This document shows positions 42,726-50,680 of a DNA stretch of 64,000 nt, one piece after another. The DNA is taken from assembly GCA_021647365.1 (NCBI GenBank), contig JAKIUW010000003.1, forward strand, positions 62,001 to 126,000, given 5' to 3'. A program made the translations under genes and the position numbers. Within the stretch, counting starts at the first letter, position 1. Every line of letters starts with the position of its first letter. Below the pieces are notes generated by a model. That model was not told where the DNA came from and did no database searches. It saw nothing but the letters and a program-made list of their open reading frames with translations. Origin of the DNA: Cocleimonas sp. Lineage in GTDB: Bacteria; Pseudomonadota; Gammaproteobacteria; Thiotrichales; Thiotrichaceae.

Positions 42726-43348
42726 ATCAGAAATATCCTCTCAAAATAAAACAACTTGGCAAACAAGACTATCAAGTCGTTTGGCTCGCGATGCAAGACT
42801 TTACCAAAGCACGTGATAAAAACACTAGCGACGAGATATGGGTTGTTTCACACCCCCCCACTTTTACATTAGGGCGCAATGGTAAAGAAGAACACATCTT
42901 GCAAAAATCAGATATCCCCATTATCAAGGTAGATCGTGGCGGCCAAGTTACTTATCACGGCCCTGGGCAAATAGTGGTTTATTTCTTATTAGACCTACAC
43001 CGCCGCAACCTCGGCATACGTCAACTGGTAACACTTATTGAAGATTGCTTAGTTTCACTACTTGAGCAATACAAAGTCGAAGCCTATAGTGATAAAAAAG
43101 CACCTGGCGTATATGTCGATAAAAAGAAAATAGCTGCGCTAGGTTTGCGCGTATCCAAAGGCTGCACTTCGCATGGTCTGAGTTTGAATGTAGATATGGA
43201 TCTTACGCCCTTCAATAATATCAATCCTTGCGGATATCAAGGGCTAGAAATAACGCAGTGCGTTGATTTGGGCATTAATGATAGCTGGGATTTATTAGCA
43301 AAAAATCTGCTAGTTTTGATTAAATCATCCTTGGAAGAAGCATCATAA
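42713..43348 (+). CDS. lipB: Octanoyl-[acyl-carrier-protein] transferase
   Basis: 211 residues. LipB signatures: [48 protein letters not shown] with the active Lys, and [11 protein letters not shown] with the acyl-Cys. It moves octanoate from ACP to lipoyl domains. The only good start is TTG 42713, overlapping ybeD. Oddity: the codons for HPPTFT and neighbours (42849-42869) match the genome repeat arm at 21 of 23 bases with no extra residues. lipA, its usual neighbour, does not follow. Confidence 0.93.
   Translation: MGTVDQKYPLKIKQLGKQDYQVVWLAMQDFTKARDKNTSDEIWVVSHPPTFTLGRNGKEEHILQKSDIPIIKVDRGGQVTYHGPGQIVVYFLLDLHRRNLGIRQLVTLIEDCLVSLLEQYKVEAYSDKKAPGVYVDKKKIAALGLRVSKGCTSHGLSLNVDMDLTPFNNINPCGYQGLEITQCVDLGINDSWDLLAKNLLVLIKSSLEEAS
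42849..42869 (+). repeat. Repeat-arm match inside lipB
   Basis: CACACCCCCCC-AC-TTTT-ACAT, identical to the CAC-type arm over 21 bases. It encodes SHPPTFT of the conserved LipB motif, so it may be native lipB sequence. Confidence 0.6.
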
Positions 43349-43352
43349 GTAG

Positions 43353-43403
43353 GTTGCACACCCCCCTAGTTTTACATCATGTAAAACTAGGGGGGTGTGC
43401 AAC
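43353..43403. repeat. GCACAC-type palindrome, copy 15 (perfect)
   Basis: 51-base perfect palindrome around a single C (43378); TAG-type arms. Flanks are GTT and AAC instead of the usual AAA and TTT, but still symmetrical. It lies between convergent lipB and ycgL. Confidence 0.97.
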
Positions 43404-43415
43404 GTGTTAAGGCTT

Positions 43416-43676
43416 TTAATTCGCTTTTTGCCCTAACAGCTCGCTCTTAGGTGGAGGCATTTGTAGAAAATAACCATTCTCATTCATGATACGTAGTACT
43501 TCTTCGGTTTCAGCGCGCACCAATTTGCGTCCCTTACTTAGATCAAACTCAAAAGTGAAATCCATATCGCCTAATAAAGTAAGAAGTGATTCTGGAACTT
43601 TGGAGAAATCATCCTTCTCATCCAAATAAAGATACATGCCTTTTTGTTTGTTACTGCGATATATATAACAATTCAT
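43416..43676 (-). CDS. ycgL: YcgL domain protein
   Basis: 86 residues beginning MNCYIYRSNKQKGMYLYL with FDLSKGRKLVRAETEEV and NGYFLQMPPP: the YcgL (DUF709) fold. Function unknown; broadly conserved in gammaproteobacteria. Confidence 0.92.
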   Translation of the reverse strand: MNCYIYRSNKQKGMYLYLDEKDDFSKVPESLLTLLGDMDFTFEFDLSKGRKLVRAETEEVLRIMNENGYFLQMPPPKSELLGQKAN

Positions 43677-43693
43677 GCGAAGGCCTCTCCTCT

Positions 43694-44284
43694 TTAGTTC
43701 GGCTTTTTAACCATCAAACTAACTTTTTTAATATTTGCAATAGCTAGCTCATTGCCCAATACGGTAATACTACTGGCCGTTAAGTTGCTTACGCGTCCTT
43801 CTATTTTATCGCCATTACTAGTAGTTACTTGAACGACTCTATCTTTTAACGTTTGAATTTTATCCAACGAAATAGCCTCAAAAGCCATACGGTAAAGTGC
43901 TTTTTTAGGTAACGCCTGCATTTTACTTTCATCCTTCGCAGACTGTAGACTGCTACTAGCATCTAAAGGAGTGTTTGAATTTTGAATAGTAGGCTGGCTA
44001 GCGGTAGGTTTATCTCCTTTTACCATCGCGATTAAGTTTTGGATGCCAGTATTTGCACCAAGAAACCAACTAGCAACAACAATGATTAAGCCAATCGCAG
44101 CACTGATCACTTTACGGCTTGTGTTACGCCATAATGCTGGCACGGTAACAATATTAAGCACAGGAAATATAGAGATAAGTCCTGTCACAAAATGATGTTT
44201 AAAACCCGCAATAACAAATCCTAAATAGCCCATTAAAAATAAAATGGCACCGAGACCAGCAAGAATGGTAAGACCTAATTCCAT
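43694..44284 (-). CDS. Unknown membrane protein
   Basis: 196 residues: three membrane helices (about 5-25, 30-50, 60-75), a Ser/Asn-rich linker (about 90-120), then a small beta domain (VVQVTTSNGDKIEGRVSNLT, SSITVLGNELAIANIKKVSL) that looks SH3- or Sm-like. No family recognised. It ends 17 bases before ycgL and may share its transcript. Confidence 0.7.
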   Translation of the reverse strand: MELGLTILAGLGAILFLMGYLGFVIAGFKHHFVTGLISIFPVLNIVTVPALWRNTSRKVISAAIGLIIVVASWFLGANTGIQNLIAMVKGDKPTASQPTIQNSNTPLDASSSLQSAKDESKMQALPKKALYRMAFEAISLDKIQTLKDRVVQVTTSNGDKIEGRVSNLTASSITVLGNELAIANIKKVSLMVKKPN

Positions 44285-44435
44285 AACGAATAATGCTTTG
44301 CAAAAGAAGACTATTGTACATGATTTTTAGGAGAGTATTGTACTAGTACCCTAGCAATATGAGCTTGATGAGCGCTAAGAACATCATGTAGCTCTGCATA
44401 AATTCTGGTAGTTGTTAAAAAAGCTAACGAGCTAT

Positions 44436-44458
44436 CATTCAAAACTAGGGGGGTGTAC
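44436..44458 (-). repeat. GCACAC-type solitary arm, three mismatches
   Basis: CATTCAAAACTAG-GGGGGTGTAC, TAG type in reverse, between the divergent membrane protein and comM. TATAAT at 44520-44525 is a possible comM -10 box. Confidence 0.75.
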
Positions 44459-44553
44459 TTTCAAACAAAAAAATATACCTTTTATCTTAGATTGATGGTT
44501 TTGTTCTCTTTTTGTTCGCTATAATGTAAACCTTTAACTCTTTCGATCGCACC

Positions 44554-46059
44554 ATGAACCTAGCCGTAGTTTATAGTCGTACCAACGATGGTATAGATGC
44601 ACCCCAAGTCAGTGTAGAAGTCCACTTAGGTAATGGCCTGCCCGGCTTTAGTATTGTAGGTTTACCTGAACTTGCCGTTAAAGAAAGCAAAGACCGTGTT
44701 CGTGCGGCATTATTAAATTCAAATTTTGAGTTTCCTGCAAAGCGCATTACAGTAAATCTTGCGCCTGCGGATATTCCTAAAGATGGTGGGCGTTTTGATT
44801 TGCCTATTGCGCTAGGTATTTTGGTCGCATCAGGACAACTTTCTGAAAAAGGTTTGACAGATTATGAATTTATTGGTGAGCTGTCATTGGGCGGGCAATT
44901 ACGCCCAGTAAAAGGCGTGTTGCCAACCGCTTATGCTGTCAATAATGCAAAGCGCAGTTTATTTGTTCCACAAGAAAATGCTAACGAAGCAGGCTTGATA
45001 AAGAGTTTATCAGTTTTTGCTGCCAATCATTTATTGCAAATTTGCGGACATTTATCTGGCACTGAAAAACTATTACCACATGTCTCAACGCTTAAAAATA
45101 AAACAACAGAATACGATGCTGATCTAAGTGATGTAAAAGGACAGTATCAAGCAAGAAGGGCGCTAGAAATAGCAGCTGCGGGAAATTTAAATCTCCTGAT
45201 GGTCGGGCCACCTGGCACGGGCAAAACTATGTTGGCGACAAGACTTGCCACCATTCTACCCCCTATGACAGAAGCCGAGGCTTTGCAATCCGCTACCATT
45301 GCATCAATTAGTGACCAAGGCTTCAAAGTTGGAAATTGGGGCTTACGCCCCGTGAGAGACCCACATCATACATCCTCTGGTGTTGCGCTTGTGGGTGGCG
45401 GTGCAAAAGTACGCCCTGGCGAAATTTCTTTGGCGCATAATGGGGTGCTTTTTCTTGATGAACTTACGGAGTTTGATCGCAAGGTTTTGGATGTTCTGCG
45501 TGAACCATTAGAGACAGGTAGAATCACCATTTCACGGGCTGCAAGGCAGGCAAGTTACCCTGCCCAATTCCAACTTGTTGCTGCTATGAATTTTTGCCCG
45601 CAAGGCATTGATTGCGACCCTGCGCAAAATAATTGCCAATGCTCGTTAGAACAACAACGTCGCTATCGCTCAAAAATATCTGCCCCTTTTCTGGATAGAA
45701 TCGATTTACAGATCGAAGTACCGCGCTTACCACGAGAAGAGTTACAAAAACCTGCAACAGGTGAAAGTAGCGAGCAAGTACGCGCACGCGTGGTGGCAGC
45801 AAGAGAAAGGCAACTTCAGCGCCAACAAAAAGCCAATCGCTTTTTAAATAATAAAGAAATTGAAAAATACTGCCAACTGAGTAAAGCAGATGAAGCTTTG
45901 CTAGCGCAGGTAATGGATAAGTTTAGGTTGTCGGCTCGTGCCTATCATCGTATTTTAAAAGTAGCTAGAACCATTGCTGATTTAGCGAATAGTAAACAAA
46001 TACAAACAACACATTTGAGCGAAGCAGTCGCTTATCGCTCGATGGATAGGTTGAATTAA
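44554..46059 (+). CDS. comM: ComM/YifB family Mg-chelatase-like ATPase
   Basis: 501 residues. Lon-like N-terminal part (GLPGFSIVGLPELAVKESKD, PADIPKDGGRFDLPIALG), AAA+ core with Walker A GPPGTGKTMLATR and FLDELTEFDRKVLDVLREP, a C-rich insert (CPQGIDCDPAQNNCQCS) and the Mg-chelatase C-terminal helix bundle. ComM is a hexameric branch-migration helicase that promotes integration of DNA taken up by natural transformation; it is also present in species not known to be competent. Confidence 0.95.
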   Translation: MNLAVVYSRTNDGIDAPQVSVEVHLGNGLPGFSIVGLPELAVKESKDRVRAALLNSNFEFPAKRITVNLAPADIPKDGGRFDLPIALGILVASGQLSEKGLTDYEFIGELSLGGQLRPVKGVLPTAYAVNNAKRSLFVPQENANEAGLIKSLSVFAANHLLQICGHLSGTEKLLPHVSTLKNKTTEYDADLSDVKGQYQARRALEIAAAGNLNLLMVGPPGTGKTMLATRLATILPPMTEAEALQSATIASISDQGFKVGNWGLRPVRDPHHTSSGVALVGGGAKVRPGEISLAHNGVLFLDELTEFDRKVLDVLREPLETGRITISRAARQASYPAQFQLVAAMNFCPQGIDCDPAQNNCQCSLEQQRRYRSKISAPFLDRIDLQIEVPRLPREELQKPATGESSEQVRARVVAARERQLQRQQKANRFLNNKEIEKYCQLSKADEALLAQVMDKFRLSARAYHRILKVARTIADLANSKQIQTTHLSEAVAYRSMDRLN

Positions 46060-46104
46060 AAGGCCGCTTGCTGAACTGACTTGGTTTATCCAGAGCTTAT
46101 CGAA

Positions 46105-46126
46105 GCACACCCCCCACTTTTACATG
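46105..46126 (+). repeat. GCACAC-type solitary arm
   Basis: CAC type with one C fewer, preceded by GAGCTTATCGAA, between comM and the broken wzi-like gene. Confidence 0.88.
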
Positions 46127-46157
46127 ATGAAGGTGCTGTCGGCTAAATAATAAAGGC

Positions 46158-47302
46158 TTAGAAAGAGTAGCTAAATCCGATAGAAGCGCCAAAGTCATTG
46201 TCTCTGCTTCTACCTGTTTCTTTTTCTGAGATATATTGAAGACCAAGGTTTAACTTTGTTCGTTTATTTAGCTTTCTATCCAAGCTAATGCCTACTGCCG
46301 ACCATGTTTTTCCATTCGGGGCTAAAGGGTTTGTTCCAACCCCATCGGTATAAGTACCATGGTTATAAATAATATTATTTCTAGCGCGCCCTTTAAACCA
46401 AGCTGCACTGGTATCCGTTGCCTCAATATAGGCACACCATGTACCACCAAGCTTTGTTGATAAACCAGATACAGAAGCACCTACAAGGAAAGTTTCATCA
46501 CCTAATACCAAAGAATTAGCAACTCGATCTTCCCCTATATACTGACCGTAGGCAGTGTAGTGCTTATCCTTGCTTCTAGTAGAAATATTCCACTTGATAT
46601 CAGCGCCTGCAATACTATTTCCCGCCAGTGCATCACTAGCTGAATTACTATTAGCACCAGCTAATGCTTTGAGTAAGCCAGAAATACTATTATCTTGACC
46701 CTTCCCTCCCCATTGAATGGTTCTATTTAAACCTATTTCAAGTGATATTAGTGGTTTAAAAGTGAACCTAGTGCCTATCAATTTGGCATTTTTAATATCC
46801 CTATCTGACTCAAGCTGCCCAATAAACATATGCAACTTATTAGGGCCAAGCCAACGTAGGTATTTATTTTTAAAGGGTTCGGAATTTTCATTTTCAAAGG
46901 AAATGCTTGGAACCGGGCGTGCATTATTTGACAAAATCAATGACCCATCCCAACTAGGTCCCCACCACCTTGATTGTCTACCAAGGGTAAACTTCCAATT
47001 ACCTAATGAACTAGCAAGGTAGGACTCATTAAAGCGTAATTTTTTATCACTTGGGTGAGATGACTTTTCACGCCCTTCTCCTGAAAAATATCGAACTAAA
47101 AGTCTTTCTGTGCGTGCCTTCGCTTCAAATTTAAAAATTTCACCATAATCTTCATCTTCAAGACGTTTATTGATAGTAACTCATGCCTTAATTGCATATT
47201 TCCAGCATCTAACCAAGGTTTTGCCTCAATATTAAGTGATAGTGCAAAAGCAGACAATCAAATAAAGGCATAAGATTGCTTGGTTTGAAATTTATGATAC
47301 AT
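46158..47302 (-). pseudogene. Wzi-like capsule-assembly outer-membrane protein, broken
   Basis: The C-terminal 260 residues remain open to 46158 and continue upstream in the same frame as FNESYLASSLGNWKFTLGRQ and RWWGPSWDGSLILSNNARP, the Wzi signature. The frame closes at a TGA at 47181-47183. The N-terminal signal and PWLDAGNMQLRHELL lie in another frame, joined near 47180, and this frame has a TGA 14 codons after its ATG (47258-47260). The total length is not a multiple of three and an N-terminal stretch of roughly 70-100 residues seems missing. Three defects mean no full outer-membrane barrel is made. Surface polysaccharide attachment was the likely former role. Confidence 0.82.
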
Positions 47303-47341
47303 ACAAAAACCTATTTTTTAAAAAGTGTAAATGCTAATGAA

Positions 47342-47638
47342 TTAGTGTGTGTTTAATGCAGTGTCAACAGACTGCTGGAGCGCATCTAGACGCGCAGATA
47401 TATCAGGGTCAATGGTCTGAGCCCCTTCTACATTAAAAAGCTCACTCGCGATATTAAGCGCCGCCATTACGGCTATTCTTTCTGCACCAAGCGCTTTACC
47501 ACTTTCACGGATTTTTTTCATATCTTCGTTAACGCGTCGTGCTGAACTCATTAACGCCTCATGCTCGCCTTCTGGGCATGATATTTTATATTCTTTATCT
47601 GCGATTCTAACCGTAACGGGAATTGAATTATTACTCAT
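47342..47638 (-). CDS. zapA: Cell division protein ZapA
   Basis: 98 residues: VTVRIADKEYKISCPEGEH, then a long helix (LMSSARRVNEDMKKIRESGK, ERIAVMAALNIASELF). It stabilises FtsZ bundles at the division ring. The 6S RNA gene that often follows zapA is not seen here. Confidence 0.93.
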   Translation of the reverse strand: MSNNSIPVTVRIADKEYKISCPEGEHEALMSSARRVNEDMKKIRESGKALGAERIAVMAALNIASELFNVEGAQTIDPDISARLDALQQSVDTALNTH

Positions 47639-47670
47639 GTAAAACTCCTTTTTCTGAGACTAGGGGTACC

Positions 47671-47901
47671 TTATCCATCCATGGACTTTAATCGGTGAAC
47701 CATTGCTTCTACTTGCCCACGTACCTTATCATTTTTAGACTGTAGTTCTGAGCGTTCAATCATTAATTGTTTATTGCTTCCTTTGTAGGTGCTGTTTTCT
47801 TCAGACAGCTTTTTACACACAGCGATTAATTGTGTGACGGTTGTTTCAAGCTTATTAACTTGCTCTTGCACGTTGGGTGTATCAACGGACTGACTATTCA
47901 T
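47671..47901 (-). CDS. Small coiled-coil protein (TIGR02449/ZapB-like)
   Basis: 76 residues, almost all coiled coil (VNKLETTVTQLIAVCKKLSE, LMIERSELQSKNDKVRGQVE). Small proteins like this are encoded just before zapA in many gammaproteobacteria and are thought to act with it, like ZapB. Spacing to zapA is 32 bases. Confidence 0.85.
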   Translation of the reverse strand: MNSQSVDTPNVQEQVNKLETTVTQLIAVCKKLSEENSTYKGSNKQLMIERSELQSKNDKVRGQVEAMVHRLKSMDG

Positions 47902-48269
47902 TTATAAATACCTTGTCAGAAATATGGGGGTCTGTGAGTATACGAAATAAATTAAACAATCACAAAGTATCAATTTAATCGTTCTAAGCATAAGTGTATT
48001 TATGCTCTTTTTAAGAAAAAATCCATGGAAATAAGTATATATACTTAGAGTTGTAGCTTACATTCACTCCTTCGATAAGTATCCTCTAATATGCTGATTT
48101 AAAAGAATTAAAATAAAACTGACAAAACTTGAAATATAGTCTTTACTCTGTGTAAGATGCATCCCTGTGCTTGCTTGAGTTGTAATAAACTGTATTGCTT
48201 TATATACTTTTTATTAACACTAACGTAAGTGACAATTTAACCCCCTACAAAAATTTTAAGAGGTATACC
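47902..48269. other. Divergent intergenic region, zapB-like to aapJ
   Basis: 368 AT-rich bases, no coding frame. It contains a 16-base perfect palindrome TAAGTATATATACTTA (48032-48047), a possible aapJ promoter (TTGAAA at 48129-48134 and TAAGAT at 48153-48158, 18-base spacer) and the AAGAGG ribosome site of aapJ. Confidence 0.5.
48032..48047. promoter_or_regulatory. Palindrome, candidate operator
   Basis: TAAGTATATATACTTA is a perfect 16-base palindrome upstream of both aapJ and the zapB-like gene. The binding protein is unknown. Confidence 0.35.
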
Positions 48270-49271
48270 ATGAGAAAAAGTTTATTTTTAGGACTTGCAA
48301 CAGCGGCTATTTTTAGCACAACAGCACAAGCTGGAACACTAGAAGATGTTAAAAAAGCAGGTTTTGTAAAGTGTGGCGTTAGCACCAGTTTGGCAGGTTT
48401 CTCTGCAGCTGATGATAAAGGTAACTGGAAAGGTCTTGACGTAGATGTATGTCGTGGCGTTGCTGCTGCCGTTCTTGGCGATGCAACTAAAGTTAAATTC
48501 AGCCCACTAACAGCTAAAGAGCGTTTTACCGCACTTCAGTCTGGTGAGATTGACATCCTTTCTCGCAATACAACTTGGACATTAACACGTGATGCCTCTC
48601 TAGGTCTTAACTTCGCTGGTGTTAACTACTACGATGGTCAAGGCTTCATGGTAAGCAAGAAACTAGGCATTGATTCTACGCTCAAGTTAGATGGCGCAGC
48701 TATTTGTATTCAGGCTGGTACTACGACTGAATTAAACCTTTCTGACTACTTCAAAGCTAATAACATGAAGTATAAAGCAATCACTTTTGATACAAACGAT
48801 CAAACAATTGAGGGCTTTAAATCTGGACGTTGTGACGTATTAACAACAGATCAGTCAGGTCTTTACTCTCTACGCCTTAAGTTAGAAGATCCAAATTCAG
48901 CGGTTGTTTTACCTGAAATTATTTCTAAAGAGCCACTAGGCCCTGTTGTTCGTCAAGGTGACGATGTATGGTTTAACATTGTTAAGTGGACATTAAATGC
49001 AATGATCAACGCAGAAGAGATGGGCGTAACATCTAAGAACGTTGATGAAATGAAAAAGAGCAAAGATCCTGCAATTGGACGCTTAATGGGCGGACAAGGT
49101 GAGAAGCTAAAGCTTGATGATAACTGGTCATTCAACATCATTAAGCAAGTGGGTAACTATGGCGAGAGCTTTGAAGCTAACGTTGGCGCTGGTTCACCAT
49201 TGAAGATCGAACGTGGTGTAAATGCACTATGGAACAAAGGCGGCATCATGTACGCTCCACCTATTCGTTAA
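48270..49271 (+). CDS. aapJ: General L-amino acid ABC transporter, binding protein AapJ
   Basis: 333 residues; signal peptide ending TAQAGT. The family-3 solute-binding fold begins LEDVKKAGFVKCGVSTSLAGF and includes NWKGLDVDVCRGVAAAVLGD, LTRDASLGLNFAGVNYYDGQGF and a C-terminal GGIMYAPP. Binds a broad range of L-amino acids in the periplasm for AapQMP. ATG 48270 has AAGAGG upstream. Confidence 0.95.
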   Translation: MRKSLFLGLATAAIFSTTAQAGTLEDVKKAGFVKCGVSTSLAGFSAADDKGNWKGLDVDVCRGVAAAVLGDATKVKFSPLTAKERFTALQSGEIDILSRNTTWTLTRDASLGLNFAGVNYYDGQGFMVSKKLGIDSTLKLDGAAICIQAGTTTELNLSDYFKANNMKYKAITFDTNDQTIEGFKSGRCDVLTTDQSGLYSLRLKLEDPNSAVVLPEIISKEPLGPVVRQGDDVWFNIVKWTLNAMINAEEMGVTSKNVDEMKKSKDPAIGRLMGGQGEKLKLDDNWSFNIIKQVGNYGESFEANVGAGSPLKIERGVNALWNKGGIMYAPPIR

Positions 49272-49282
49272 TAGGTTAGTTC

Positions 49283-49318
49283 AAAAAAGAGTCTGCACTA
49301 TGCAGGCTCTTTTTTTGT
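49283..49318 (+). terminator. Partial terminator after aapJ
   Basis: AGAG-T-CTGCA pairs with TGCAG-G-CTCT, then TTTTTTT. It probably stops part of the transcription after the binding-protein gene so that less permease is made. Confidence 0.8.
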
Positions 49319-49319
49319 C

Positions 49320-49367
49320 TCTAAATTAATGATCTTTTTAAACGCTGAACGAGATCATTAATTTAGA
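49320..49367 (+). promoter_or_regulatory. 16-bp stem-loop between aapJ and aapQ
   Basis: TCTAAATTAATGATCT (49320-49335) and its exact complement (49352-49367) flank a 16-base loop. AU-rich, no U-run: a likely RNA-processing or 5' protection stem for the aapQMP message. Confidence 0.55.
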
Positions 49368-49431
49368 AACATTCTCCACGCCAAGTTGTTCACACTAATA
49401 AAAATAGAGTAATAAACGTTAAGGAAATATG

Positions 49432-49476
49432 ATGAAAGCACACCCCCCCACTTTTACATGGTTTAAAAAATCATGA
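49432..49476 (+). CDS. 14-residue leader peptide made by a repeat arm, coupled to aapQ
   Basis: ATG 49432, with AAGGAA 6-7 bases upstream, opens the frame MKAHPPTFTWFKKS, which stops at TGA 49474-49476, overlapping the aapQ ATG (ATGA). The aapQ start itself has no ribosome site, so aapQ probably depends on translation of this leader. Codons 3-10 come from an exact repeat arm. Confidence 0.5.
   Translation: MKAHPPTFTWFKKS
49438..49460 (+). repeat. GCACAC-type solitary arm between ribosome site and aapQ start
   Basis: Exact CAC-type 23-base arm preceded by AAA. It separates a good ribosome site (AAGGAA at 49421-49426) from the aapQ ATG at 49473. Confidence 0.95.
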
Positions 49477-50666
49477 GTGACCCTCGACACAATAGCAGCG
49501 AATTACCAAGTAAGCCGCCCATTTGGAACGATCCTAAGTATCGCGCTCTATTTTTTCAAATTATTTTAGTTGCCGCACTTTTCTATTTTTTCTACAGTCT
49601 TGTTTCAAATACTTTAGGAAACATGGAAGCAAGAGGGATTTCAACAGGTTTTGCATTCCTATCAGAGAAATCTGGGTTTGATATATTGATGTCCTTAATC
49701 CCTTATAGCTCTGATTCAACTTATGGGAGCACATTTGTTGTAGGGCTTCTAAATACATTACTAGTCGGCTTTTTAGGCATTATCTTAGCAACACTGCTCG
49801 GCTTTACGATGGGAATTGCCCGTCTTTCCAAAAACTGGGTTATAGCTAAAATAGCAACTTTTTACATTGAGATATTCAGAAATATCCCATTGTTAATTCA
49901 ACTCTTCTTCTGGTACATCGCAGTATTAGGCGTACTACCTTCTGCACGTGACAGTCATTCACTCTTTGATCGCTTCTTTCTAAATGTTCGAGGTGCGTAC
50001 TTACCAGCCCCTGTAGCAGAAGACGGTATGATATTCACTGGAGTTGCCTTTGTTATTGGTCTTATTGCTACCTTCTTTGCTTCTAAATGGGCTAAGAACA
50101 AACAGATAAAAACAGGGCAAAGGCCCCCTTTACTTTTAATTGCTTTAGGTTTGTTAATCGTTGCACCACTTCTTGTTTTCTTTATTTCAGGAAGCCCGTT
50201 GTCATGGGATGTTCCAAAGCTTGCAGGCTTTAACTTTGCTGGTGGTATTGAAATTATTCCTGAGCTATTTGCATTATTGCTTGGCCTGTCTATCTACACG
50301 GGTGCTTTTATAGCGGAGATTGTACGATCAGGCATACTAGCGGTTGATCATGGCCAAACAGAAGCGGCGCTTTCTGTTGGGCTAACGCCCGCTCAAAATC
50401 TCAAGCTTGTTGTTATTCCTCAAGCATTGAGAGTTATTATTCCACCATTGACCAGTCAATACTTGAATTTGGTTAAAAACTCATCACTAGCATTGGCGAT
50501 AGCCTACCCTGATATTGTTGCTGTGTTTATGGGTACAACGCTCAATCAAACAGGGCAAGCCGTTGAGATAACGGCCATGACAATGGGAGTTTATTTAGTC
50601 ATAAGTTTATCAATCTCCTTATTTATGAACTGGTATAACGCCAAAATGTCCCTTGTCGAAAGATAG
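49473..50666 (+). CDS. aapQ: General L-amino acid ABC transporter permease AapQ
   Basis: 397 residues, eight or so membrane helices. Begins with PPIWNDPKYRALFFQ, typical of AapQ; the His/Glu/Gln/Arg/opine permease loop is EIVRSGILAVDHGQTEAALSVGL. It forms the channel with AapM. Translation start appears coupled to a repeat-encoded leader peptide. Confidence 0.95.
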   Translation: MSDPRHNSSELPSKPPIWNDPKYRALFFQIILVAALFYFFYSLVSNTLGNMEARGISTGFAFLSEKSGFDILMSLIPYSSDSTYGSTFVVGLLNTLLVGFLGIILATLLGFTMGIARLSKNWVIAKIATFYIEIFRNIPLLIQLFFWYIAVLGVLPSARDSHSLFDRFFLNVRGAYLPAPVAEDGMIFTGVAFVIGLIATFFASKWAKNKQIKTGQRPPLLLIALGLLIVAPLLVFFISGSPLSWDVPKLAGFNFAGGIEIIPELFALLLGLSIYTGAFIAEIVRSGILAVDHGQTEAALSVGLTPAQNLKLVVIPQALRVIIPPLTSQYLNLVKNSSLALAIAYPDIVAVFMGTTLNQTGQAVEITAMTMGVYLVISLSISLFMNWYNAKMSLVER

Positions 50667-50680
50667 GTTGGAGAAATAAT

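Noticed and set aside
47300..47345. 6S RNA gene after zapA
   Set aside because: The gap after zapA is only about 40 bases before the wzi-like start, and no long 6S-type hairpin is seen.
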